Shown: positions 1-5,586 of the stretch, in pieces
Layout: each line of letters starts with the position of its first letter
Position numbering within the stretch: the first letter of the stretch is position 1
Origin: Planctomycetota bacterium
Lineage (GTDB): Bacteria > Planctomycetota > Phycisphaerae > Phycisphaerales > UBA1924
Reading direction: 5' to 3'
Assembly (NCBI GenBank): GCA_023429345.1
Contig: JAEYVB010000071.1
Span: 1-5,586 of the forward strand
DNA: 5,586 nt
Translations under genes and position numbers: made by a program
Notes under the pieces: generated by a model
What the model was told of the DNA's origin: nothing
Database searches by the model: none
The model's input: the letters and a program-made list of their open reading frames with translations, nothing else

Positions 1-592
1 CACCACCGCGACCGCCGCCGCGCTCACCCTGGCCGTTGGGGGGGGCGGGTGCGCCTCCAACGAGTGGAAGGTCAAGCGCGTCGACCCGTCCGCCTCCACG
101 GACGTCGACTACCGCTTCAACGACCAGGACGCCCGCGAGATCTTCCACGAGCTGGCCGCCGATGCGCTCTCGCGCGAGTGGATCGAGAACTGGCGGCGCG
201 ATCACAACGGCGCCCTGCCGATCGTGTACCTCGCGGATGTCAAGAACAACACGCAGGAGTACATCAACACGGACCTGTTCACGAACCAGTTGATCGAGGA
301 GTTCATCAACAGCCAGAAGGTCCGCGTCAAGACCCCGCGCGATGCCCGCCAGGAGGTCCGCGACGAGCGTCTGGACACCAAGTACAACGACCCGGCCACC
401 ATCAAGGCAATTGCCAAGGAGCTCAACGCCGACTTCGCCCTCATGGGTTCGTTCAACGACGTGAAGCAGCGCTCGCAGGACGGCCGGACCGTCGTCAACT
501 ACTACCAGGTCGCGATGGACCTCGTGAACGTCGAGACGCAGGAGGTCGTCTGGCGCAAGACGCCGGAGATCAAGAAGGTCGCCCGCCGCTGA
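1..592 (+). CDS. lpoB: LpoB-like lipoprotein (penicillin-binding protein activator family), 5' end cut by the window
   Basis: About 196 residues are visible, read from base 2; the start codon lies upstream of the window. The visible N-terminus is the hydrophobic end of a signal peptide, followed by a candidate lipidated Cys at codon 50-52. The folded part resembles E. coli LpoB along its length: a YRFND segment (LpoB has YDWN), then IVYLADVKNNTQEYINTD (LpoB LLVDSVNNRTNGSLNAAE), an NSQKVRV strand, TIKAIAKELNADFALMGSF (LpoB SKAIGIARNVGAHYVLYSSA) and a closing MDLVNVETQEVVWRK strand (LpoB LMLVQTGEIIWSG). In E. coli, LpoB is an outer-membrane lipoprotein that reaches through the periplasm to stimulate the peptidoglycan synthase PBP1b. 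That role is known for enterobacteria and only inferred here. The linker after the Cys is short (about 20 residues) and the lipobox is atypical (GGGC). A GTG at 224 could be mistaken for a start but lies inside the conserved domain. Family assignment is confident; orthology and partner are not. Confidence 0.85.
   Translation, partial: TTATAAALTLAVGGGGCASNEWKVKRVDPSASTDVDYRFNDQDAREIFHELAADALSREWIENWRRDHNGALPIVYLADVKNNTQEYINTDLFTNQLIEEFINSQKVRVKTPRDARQEVRDERLDTKYNDPATIKAIAKELNADFALMGSFNDVKQRSQDGRTVVNYYQVAMDLVNVETQEVVWRKTPEIKKVARR
38..45 (+). repeat. Run of eight G in the signal-peptide region of the LpoB-like gene
   Basis: Eight consecutive G residues code for glycines just before the putative lipidated Cys (50-52). 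The run is in frame as given. It is a place where a sequencing indel or replication slippage would shift the frame of the signal peptide. Confidence 0.9.
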
Positions 593-653
593 GGCGGCCC
601 GCGAACGTGCAATGACTGGAGTGGAGACCCGTTCGGCTAGTAGTTACTAAGAA

Positions 654-659
654 AAGGAG
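654..659 (+). promoter_or_regulatory. Ribosome binding site for the glycine-zipper gene
   Basis: AAGGAG lies nine bases before the ATG at 669. It decides the start against the in-frame ATG at 696, which has no comparable site. It sits in a short A-rich patch within an otherwise GC-rich 76-nt gap after the LpoB-like gene. I could not pick out a convincing promoter in that gap, so co-transcription with the upstream gene is possible. Confidence 0.85.
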
Positions 660-668
660 CTACCCATC

Positions 669-911
669 ATGAACCGGACCGACAATGTGCGTCGCATGAG
701 CATCCTGGCGATCGCCGCGGCCGTTTCAACCGGCGCGATGACCGGGTGCGAGAACGCGGGCCAGGGCGCCCTCAGCGGCGCCGGACTCGGGGCCCTCGCC
801 GGCATGGGACTCGGGTCACTCTCGGGCGACATGGGCAAGGGTGCCGCGGCCGGCGCCATCATCGGCGGCCTTGGCGGCATGGTTTTGGGAGACCAGAACA
901 GCCGCCGCTGA
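669..911 (+). CDS. Small glycine-zipper lipoprotein, 80 aa
   Basis: The protein begins with a short basic stretch (residues 1-9), a hydrophobic signal segment (about 10-24) and a candidate lipobox MTGC with Cys 27. The rest is a glycine zipper. Glycines occur at every fourth position at 33, 37, 41, 45, 49 and 53, and again at 58, 62, 66, 70 and 74, with a polar break (GDMGK) between the two runs. A short polar tail, DQNSRR, ends the protein. Glycine-zipper domains of this kind occur in small outer-membrane lipoproteins and surface-antigen-like proteins of Gram-negative bacteria, where the helices are thought to pack in or against a membrane. The exact function of this one is unknown. It follows the LpoB-like lipoprotein gene by 76 nt on the same strand, so a shared envelope role is possible but not shown. 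Start chosen by the strong ribosome binding site. No transfer signals seen. Confidence 0.78.
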   Translation: MNRTDNVRRMSILAIAAAVSTGAMTGCENAGQGALSGAGLGALAGMGLGSLSGDMGKGAAAGAIIGGLGGMVLGDQNSRR

Positions 912-948
912 TCCTGGAGTGACCGCCCGACGAGGACCGGAGGGCGGA

Positions 949-977
949 GGGCGGCCCCGTGGACATGCGGGCTGCCC
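949..977 (+). terminator. GC-rich hairpin after the glycine-zipper gene, possible weak terminator
   Basis: GGGCGGCCC (949-957) can pair with GGGCTGCCC (969-977): nine pairs including one G-T(U) wobble, around an 11-nt loop. It lies 38 nt after the stop codon at 909-911. No T tract follows, so it is not a standard intrinsic terminator. It may act as a 3' end-protecting stem or may be chance in GC-rich DNA. Confidence 0.3.
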
Positions 978-1017
978 CTTCGAGTGCGCCCTCGTCCATT
1001 TCCCGTTCATGCGGGCT
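964..1017. repeat. 10-bp direct repeat CATGCGGGCT
   Basis: CATGCGGGCT occurs at 964-973 and again at 1008-1017, 44 bp apart. The first copy overlaps the right arm of the 949-977 hairpin and the second abuts the A-run at 1019-1023. It could be an operator-like pair or chance; nothing else in the window links it to a function. Confidence 0.4.
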
Positions 1018-1018
1018 C

Positions 1019-1058
1019 AAAAAGACAAGGACCGCGCGAGGCGTTCTCCCGTTGATCC
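1019..1058 (-). terminator. Possible imperfect intrinsic terminator of the efflux operon
   Basis: Read on the minus strand, this starts 22 nt after the pump's stop codon. GGATC (1058-1054) pairs with GGTCC (1033-1029) with one wobble. An inner GAG/CTC stem (1048-1046 with 1040-1038) is separated from it by an internal loop. The stem is directly followed by TTGTCTTTTT (1028-1019). Position and T tract suit a terminator, but the stem is broken and weak. Confidence 0.33.
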
Positions 1059-1080
1059 TCCCATGGCCCCATCGATAATC

Positions 1081-4000
1081 TCAGTGGCGGATGTTGCCGC
1101 GGCCGCGGATAAGCCGCGCCGTGCGTTCACTGGCCCCCTGCACCAGAACGAAGAACACGGGAACGAAGAAGATAGCCAGGAAGGTTGCGGCCAGCATCCC
1201 GCCGATGACGCCGGTACCGATCGAATGGCGGGCGGCAGCTCCCGCGCCCGAGGCGACTGCCAAGGGGGTCACGCCGAGAATGAAGGCCAGGGATGTCATT
1301 ATGATTGGCCGGAATCGAAGCTTGGCGGCATCGATCGCGGCTTGCCGTAGCGGGACCCCTTCGCGGTGCAGGGCCACGCAGAACTCGACGATCAAAATGG
1401 CGTTCTTGGCCGACAGGCCCACGAGCGTCAGGAGCCCGATCTGGAAGTAGATGTCCTGCGTCAGGCCGCGGAGCAGGATGGCAAGGAGCGCACCGAATCC
1501 CCCGATGGGGACCGCCAGCAGCACCGAGATGGGGAGCGTCCATCTCTCGTACTGCGCCGCGAGAACCAGGAAGACGATGACAAGGCCGAAGCCCAGCACC
1601 ACCGGTGCCTGGTTTCCCGCCTGGATCTCCTGGTAGGAGGAACCGCTCCATTCAATGCCATAGCCGGGTGGAAGCGTGCTGCGCGCGAGTTCGTTGACGG
1701 CTTCGATCGCTTCGCCGCTTCCGATGCCCGGCCGCGCTGCACCGTTGATCTGGATGGACGGGAAGCCATTGAAACGGGTAACGATGTTCGGTCCGGAACG
1801 GAAGCTCGTGTTCACCACGCCCGAGAGGGGCACCATCTCGCCATTCTCGTTCCGGACAAAGATGTTCCGGATGTCTGATGGATCGTCCCGGAACCGCGAT
1901 TGGGCCTGGAGTTGGACCCGCCAGATACGCCCGAACTGGCTGAAGTCGTTGATGTAGAGCGACCCGAAATAGGCTTGGAGTGTCTCAAAGACGTCGGCGA
2001 TGCGGACGCCCATGACCTTGCTGCGGTCGCGGTCGAGGTTCACGAATAGCTGGGGCACCGTGATGCGCAGCGCGGAGTTAAGGCTGGTGATCGCGGGATT
2101 GGCCATGGCGGTCTGGATGAACTCTTGGTTCACCCCGGCGAGCTGCGCGACCGTGCCGCCGCCGCGAGATTGCAGTTGAGCCTCAAAGCCGGCTTGCAGC
2201 CCGAGGCCCGGGATGGGCGGCGGGCTGAACGCGAGGACCATCCCATCGGGGTCGCCGGCGAAGGCGTCGATGGCCGCCCCGGCGACGGCCGCCGCGCCCA
2301 TGTCCGTCGATGGCCTCTGGTGAAACGGCCTCAGAGCCACGAACATCACGGCGGCGTTGCTCGCGTTGACGCGGGAGAGGATGTCCATGCCGCCGAGGGT
2401 CGTGACATCCGCGACGGCCGGATGTTCCATGTAAAACCTCTCGACCCGCCGGACCAAATCGTCCGTGCGTTCCAGGGAGGCGCCGTCCGGGAGCATCATG
2501 ACCGTGAGCACGACGCCCTGATCCTCGGCGGGAAGGAACCCCGTCGGGATGCGAGTCATGAGTCGGTACGTGGCGAAGGTAAGCACGGCAAAGATCAGGA
2601 CGGTTATGCCCGCATAGCGGATCGCCGCGCGCACGCCCGACGTATAGCCGGCCGTCAACCGCGCAAAGGCCGCGTTGAACCAGCGGAAGAGAACAAAGGG
2701 CCGCCCGTGCCCGGGCTTGAGGAGCAGACGGCAAAGCGCCGGGCTGAGCGTGAGTGCGACCAGCCCCGAGATTCCGACGGAGATCGCGATGGTGATCGCG
2801 AACTGGCGGTAGATCTGCCCCGTCAGCCCGCCCAGGAATGCGACGGGAACAAAAACGGCCGAAAGCACGAGCACGATGGCGATCACCGGGCCCGTGACCT
2901 GCGACATCGCCTTGATCGTCGCCTCCCGGGGCGGCAGTTTCTCTTCGGCCATGATCCGCTCGACGTTCTCGACGACCACGATGGCGTCGTCCACGACGAT
3001 ACCGATCGCGAGCACCAGCCCGAACAGCGTCAGCGTGTTAATCGAGAAGCCCAGCGCCAGCATCCCCGCGAACGCCCCGACGACCGAGACCGGCACCGCC
3101 AGCAGCGGGATGAGCGTCGCCCGCCAGGATTGAAGAAGGACGAAGACCACGAGAAGTACCAGGACCACCGCCTCCAGCAGCGTGTGCACGACCTCCTTGA
3201 TCGAGACGCGGATGAACTCGGTGGTGTCGTAGGGAATGCCGTAGGAGACACCCGTCGGGAACGAGCGGGAGAGGTCGTCGAGCGTGTCCCGCACGTTCTC
3301 GATCGTGCCCAAGGCATTGGCGCCGGTCTGAAGGTACACGAGCATCAGCGCGGTCGGCCGACCGTTCACCCGCCCGATCAGGTCGTAGGCCTGCGACCCG
3401 AGCTCGATCTCCGCCACATCCTTGAGTCGCACCATCGAGCCGTCCGGATTGGCGACAAGGATGATGTTCCCGTAATCGGCGACGTCCGTCAGGCGACCGC
3501 GGGTGATGAGCGGCACCGTGAGTTCGACGCCTTCCTCGACCGGCCGCTGCGCAACCGTCCCGGCGGGGAAAAGCGCGTTCTGCTCGCGCACCGAAGCCAC
3601 CACGTCGGTGACCGTCATCCCTCGGAGGGCGAGTCGGTCGGGGTTGATCCAAATCCGCATCGCGTAATCGCGCGACCCGAAAACCGTCACATCTCCGACG
3701 CCCTCGACGCGGCGGAGAGCGTCGTACAGATTGATGGTGGCGTAGTTGCTGAGAAAGAGGTCGTCGTGCGCGGGATCGGTCGATTTCAGCGTCGCGACGG
3801 CCAATATGTTGGTCGACGCTTTGGTGACCGTCACGCCCTGCCGGAGCACCTCCTGCGGGAGCCGCGCCTCGGCCCGGGCTATTCGATTCTGGACCTCGAC
3901 GGCAGCGAGGTCCTGGTTCGTGCCGATCTCAAAGGTTGCGACGACGCTGGCCGAGCCCGAGTTCGAACTCGTCGAACTGTGGTAGAGCAGCCCCGGGATG

Positions 4001-4215
4001 CCACTGAGCTGCTGCTCGATCGGAGCGGCGACGGATTCGGCGACCGTCTGCGCATCGGCACCGGGGTACATCGCGGCGACCTGGATCGTGGGGGGGACGA
4101 TCTCCGGGTACCGGTCAATGGGGAGCACGGCGATCGACACGGCCCCCACGATCAGGACGAGCAGCGACAGCACCGACGAGAAGACCGGGCGGTCGATGAA
4201 GAAGCGAGAGAACAT
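1081..4215 (-). CDS. RND multidrug efflux transporter, HAE1 (AcrB/MexB-like) family, inner-membrane pump
   Basis: The 1044-residue protein matches the usual length of AcrB-type pumps (about 1045). It should form a trimer in the inner membrane and expel drugs or other hydrophobic compounds in exchange for protons. The N-terminus MFSRFFIDRP is typical of the family. The first transmembrane helix (about 11-31) is followed by the first periplasmic porter/docking half. Helices 2-6 (about 340-495) contain the paired aspartates Asp409-Asp410 in the IGIVVDDAIVVVENVER motif, followed by the second periplasmic half (about 560-860) and the C-terminal helices (about 870-1026). Lys937 (GLSAKNAILIVEF), Arg967 and Thr974 correspond to AcrB Lys940, Arg971 and Thr978, so the proton relay is intact. 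The segment PPPIPGLG (665-672) recalls MexF/OqxB-type members. The ATG at 4215 shares one base with the adaptor's stop. The frame stays open upstream to 4431, but that part lies inside the adaptor gene and lacks family sequence. Substrates cannot be told from sequence. Confidence 0.97.
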   Translation of the reverse strand: MFSRFFIDRPVFSSVLSLLVLIVGAVSIAVLPIDRYPEIVPPTIQVAAMYPGADAQTVAESVAAPIEQQLSGIPGLLYHSSTSSNSGSASVVATFEIGTNQDLAAVEVQNRIARAEARLPQEVLRQGVTVTKASTNILAVATLKSTDPAHDDLFLSNYATINLYDALRRVEGVGDVTVFGSRDYAMRIWINPDRLALRGMTVTDVVASVREQNALFPAGTVAQRPVEEGVELTVPLITRGRLTDVADYGNIILVANPDGSMVRLKDVAEIELGSQAYDLIGRVNGRPTALMLVYLQTGANALGTIENVRDTLDDLSRSFPTGVSYGIPYDTTEFIRVSIKEVVHTLLEAVVLVLLVVFVLLQSWRATLIPLLAVPVSVVGAFAGMLALGFSINTLTLFGLVLAIGIVVDDAIVVVENVERIMAEEKLPPREATIKAMSQVTGPVIAIVLVLSAVFVPVAFLGGLTGQIYRQFAITIAISVGISGLVALTLSPALCRLLLKPGHGRPFVLFRWFNAAFARLTAGYTSGVRAAIRYAGITVLIFAVLTFATYRLMTRIPTGFLPAEDQGVVLTVMMLPDGASLERTDDLVRRVERFYMEHPAVADVTTLGGMDILSRVNASNAAVMFVALRPFHQRPSTDMGAAAVAGAAIDAFAGDPDGMVLAFSPPPIPGLGLQAGFEAQLQSRGGGTVAQLAGVNQEFIQTAMANPAITSLNSALRITVPQLFVNLDRDRSKVMGVRIADVFETLQAYFGSLYINDFSQFGRIWRVQLQAQSRFRDDPSDIRNIFVRNENGEMVPLSGVVNTSFRSGPNIVTRFNGFPSIQINGAARPGIGSGEAIEAVNELARSTLPPGYGIEWSGSSYQEIQAGNQAPVVLGFGLVIVFLVLAAQYERWTLPISVLLAVPIGGFGALLAILLRGLTQDIYFQIGLLTLVGLSAKNAILIVEFCVALHREGVPLRQAAIDAAKLRFRPIIMTSLAFILGVTPLAVASGAGAAARHSIGTGVIGGMLAATFLAIFFVPVFFVLVQGASERTARLIRGRGNIRH

Positions 4216-5549
4216 CAGTTGTGTCCCTCGGGCCGTAAGGCGGCGGGCGGGGGAGCGGGCAGGGGGGCGGGCAGGGCCGGGTTCTCCGCGGGCGCGGTCC
4301 GCTCGCTCGCCGTCTCGGGGAGCACGGTGGCCGCCACGGGAGTTCCGGGACGAAGCTTCACGAGCTGATCGACAATGACCCGGTCGCCGGCGTTCACCCC
4401 GTGCCGGATGATCCAGGCGTCGCCGACCCATTCGCCCAGCGTGACGGGGCGGGATTGCGCGAGGTTGGAGCCATCGACGATGTACACTGAAGCGCCCGCC
4501 GGAGTCTGCATTACCGCTCGCTGTGGCACGAGAATCGTGCCGATCCGGCGGATGTCGAGCGCTGTTACCCGCAGGAACTGGCCCGGGCGCAGAAGGCCGT
4601 CCGGATTCGGCAGCACGCCGCGGGCCATCGCGGTGCCCGTGGTGGGGGCGAGCTCGACACCCAAAAACGACAGCCGTCCCGTGTGCGGGTATGTCGTGCC
4701 GTCAATGAGCTGAACCGACAGCGGGATCTCGCCTTCCGGAGGCACGCTCACCTCGCCCGCCGCGATCATCTCTTGCCAGGCCCGCAACTCCTGCTCGCTC
4801 ACCGAGAAACTCACGTAGATCGGGTCGACCTGCTGGACCGTCGCGAGCAGGCTCTCCGCACCCGACTGCACGTAGCTGCCCACATCCTGGGCGGTCTCGC
4901 CGATCTGACCTGTGATCGGCGAGGTCACGGATGTGTAACTGAGCTCGAGCGCGGCGGTCGCGACCCGGGCCCGCTGCAGCTCGACATCGGCCGCGGCGAC
5001 CTGCTCTTCCGTCAGCCACTGGTCGAGCTCGGTCTGGCTGACCGCGCCACCCTGTGCGGCGCTACGGGCCCGCTCCACCCGGCGCCGGGCCTGATCGAGC
5101 CGAGCCTCGGCGCTCGTCAGCGCGGCCCTCGCCTCGTTCAAGCGGACCTCGAACGGCCTCGGATCGATCCGGAACAGGACAGTCCCCTCCTCGACGCGCG
5201 TTCCCTCCTGGAAGCCGACCTCTTCCAAAAACCCGTTCACCCGGGCACGAATGTCGACGCGCTGAGAGGATTCCGTGCGTCCCAGGTAGGTCGGGGTCAG
5301 CGGCACATCCCGCCTTTGGACGATCACGACCGACACCGGAATCGCCTGCATGGGCGCCGCCGCATGGACGGCGGTCGGCCGGTGACCCCGCGATTCCCAC
5401 TTGATGAACGCGACGATCGCCAGACCTAACCCGAGTAACGCAAGAGCGACGTGCACGATCCAGCGGAGGCTCGGGCGTTCCCCCTTGGCTGCAGGCGCGG
5501 CGGACGCCGGACCGCGAGTACTTTCCGTCGCTGGTTCGTTATCTGTCAC
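4215..5549 (-). CDS. Efflux RND periplasmic adaptor (membrane fusion protein, AcrA/MexA-like)
   Basis: The 444-residue adaptor would join the RND pump to an outer-membrane channel. A polar, low-complexity cytoplasmic tail (1-29) precedes one transmembrane helix (about 30-50). There is no lipobox and no cysteine, so it is anchored by this helix and not by lipid, unlike AcrA. The first half of the lipoyl/barrel-sandwich domain is at about 97-132 (DIRARVNGFLEEVGFQEG), followed by an alpha-hairpin at about 133-203. The second lipoyl half is at about 204-230 (SYTSVTSPITGQIGE) and the beta-barrel at about 243-335 (PIYVSFSVSEQEL, then PNPDGLLRPGQFLRV). The membrane-proximal domain is at about 338-410. 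A Pro/Ala-rich tail (about 415-437) ends the protein. The GTG start has AGGAG five bases upstream. The frame has no stop between the GTG and the window edge, so an earlier start is not excluded. It is coupled to the pump gene downstream. Confidence 0.95.
   Translation of the reverse strand: MTDNEPATESTRGPASAAPAAKGERPSLRWIVHVALALLGLGLAIVAFIKWESRGHRPTAVHAAAPMQAIPVSVVIVQRRDVPLTPTYLGRTESSQRVDIRARVNGFLEEVGFQEGTRVEEGTVLFRIDPRPFEVRLNEARAALTSAEARLDQARRRVERARSAAQGGAVSQTELDQWLTEEQVAAADVELQRARVATAALELSYTSVTSPITGQIGETAQDVGSYVQSGAESLLATVQQVDPIYVSFSVSEQELRAWQEMIAAGEVSVPPEGEIPLSVQLIDGTTYPHTGRLSFLGVELAPTTGTAMARGVLPNPDGLLRPGQFLRVTALDIRRIGTILVPQRAVMQTPAGASVYIVDGSNLAQSRPVTLGEWVGDAWIIRHGVNAGDRVIVDQLVKLRPGTPVAATVLPETASERTAPAENPALPAPLPAPPPAALRPEGHN
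4225..4229 (-). promoter_or_regulatory. Ribosome binding site and coupling junction for the RND pump gene
   Basis: GAGGG on the minus strand lies nine bases before the ATG at 4215-4213, inside the last codons of the adaptor gene. The adaptor stop and pump start overlap as TGATG. This fixes the pump start and suggests that its translation depends on ribosomes finishing the adaptor. Confidence 0.75.
4251..4274 (-). repeat. Tandem 12-nt repeat encoding LPAP twice
   Basis: Two adjacent 12-nt units, differing at one base (GCC/GCT alanine codons), encode LPAPLPAP in the proline-rich C-terminal tail of the adaptor. Such a repeat can change copy number by slippage without shifting the frame. Confidence 0.8.
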
Positions 5550-5586
5550 GCGAACTCCTGCCTGCGGAAAGCCGCTTGCGCTGCCC
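5546..5586 (-). CDS. Possible 3' end of an upstream gene overlapping the adaptor start (GTGA)
   Basis: One minus-strand frame entering from the window edge reads AAQAAFRRQEFA and stops at a TGA (5548-5546) inside the sequence GTGA, whose GTG is the adaptor start. A four-base stop/start overlap is common in tightly coupled operons, so this may be the C-terminus of a preceding efflux-operon gene such as a regulator or channel. Only 12 codons are visible. A second frame also stays open until a TAA two codons further on, so the call is tentative and no function can be given. Confidence 0.3.
   Translation of the reverse strand, partial: AAQAAFRRQEFA
5555..5559 (-). promoter_or_regulatory. Ribosome binding site for the adaptor gene
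   Basis: AGGAG on the minus strand lies five bases before the GTG at 5549-5547. It is the main support for using GTG as the start. No promoter can be judged because only 37 nt upstream are visible. Confidence 0.75.

Larger units (their letters stand above)
912..1080. other. Convergent intergenic region
   Basis: This 169-nt stretch lies between the 3' end of the glycine-zipper gene (+) and the 3' end of the RND pump gene (-). It contains a GC-rich hairpin (949-977), an imperfect hairpin with a T-rich tract on the minus strand (1019-1058), and a 10-bp direct repeat. I see no convincing gene or RNA in it; the frames that cross it are extensions of shadows of the neighbouring genes. Confidence 0.7.

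Noticed and set aside
224..592. Short LpoB-like gene starting at GTG 224
   Set aside because: The same frame is open to the window edge and encodes a signal peptide, Cys and conserved domain start upstream, so this GTG is an internal valine.
49..615. A 188-codon open frame on the + strand across the LpoB-like gene
   Set aside because: It is in another frame from the LpoB-like coding sequence, is Arg/Gly/Pro-rich and shows no family signature, so it is a shadow.
1097..1108. Perfect 12-bp palindrome CCGCGGCCGCGG
   Set aside because: It is produced by Arg-Gly-Arg-Gly codons at the pump's C-terminus in GC-rich DNA and does not need a regulatory explanation.
841..1878. Two successive + strand open frames (841-1350 and 1366-1878) crossing the convergent gap and the pump's 3' end
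   Set aside because: They lie mostly antisense to the RND gene, have no plausible ribosome binding sites or domains, and start inside the glycine-zipper gene.
2125..4368. A 747-codon open frame on the + strand, antisense to the pump gene
   Set aside because: Its composition (very rich in Arg, Asp, His and Gly, with no recognisable domain) is what the complement of a GC-rich RND gene gives when third positions avoid stops. The minus-strand protein is a full-length, motif-complete RND pump.
4216..4431. N-terminal extension of the RND frame by 72 residues
   Set aside because: This part is out-of-frame reading of the adaptor's 3' end and is Arg/Pro-rich. Family members begin at MFSRFFIDRP, and the ATG at 4215 has its own ribosome binding site.
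1..5586. Search for CRISPR arrays, insertion sequences, tRNA or rRNA genes, toxin-antitoxin or defence genes
   Set aside because: No repeat-spacer pattern, transposase, terminal inverted repeats, RNA gene or defence-type protein was seen. The coding capacity is filled by four ordinary envelope and efflux genes.

Overview
The window is a GC-rich piece of a chromosome from a bacterium with an outer membrane. That follows from the gene content: two predicted lipoproteins, one of the LpoB family and one glycine-zipper protein, and the inner-membrane and periplasmic parts of a tripartite RND efflux pump. No rRNA, tRNA or taxon-specific marker is present, so the phylum cannot be fixed. The LpoB-like protein is clearly diverged from the E. 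coli protein, which fits a lineage outside the Enterobacteria (a planctomycete-type or other high-GC Gram-negative genome is possible, but this is a guess).

Layout. On the + strand, positions 1-592 carry the 3' portion of an LpoB-like lipoprotein gene whose first codons lie before the window. After a 76-nt gap, a complete 80-codon gene (669-911) encodes a small lipoprotein built almost entirely of a glycine zipper. A 169-nt non-coding stretch (912-1080) separates this pair from a convergent minus-strand operon. It holds weak terminator-like hairpins for both directions and a 10-bp direct repeat.

The rest of the window, read on the minus strand, is a two-gene efflux unit. A membrane fusion protein (5549 to 4215, GTG start) is followed by an HAE1-family RND transporter (4215 to 1081). 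The stop codon of the first and the start codon of the second share one base (TGATG), so the two are very probably translationally coupled. A minus-strand reading frame that enters from beyond position 5586 ends in a GTGA overlap with the membrane fusion protein start. This hints at a further, coupled upstream gene, perhaps a regulator or an outer-membrane channel. No outer-membrane channel gene is present in the window.

How the genes work together. The RND protein is the proton-driven pump in the inner membrane and the membrane fusion protein is its periplasmic adaptor; a TolC-like channel must be supplied from elsewhere. The two lipoproteins are envelope components with no evident functional tie to the pump. 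I see no sign of a novel defence or mobile system. The points worth a second look are unusual features of otherwise familiar families: a short LpoB tether and odd lipobox, a two-register glycine zipper, loss of phenylalanines in the pump's drug pocket, and a changed adaptor tip motif.
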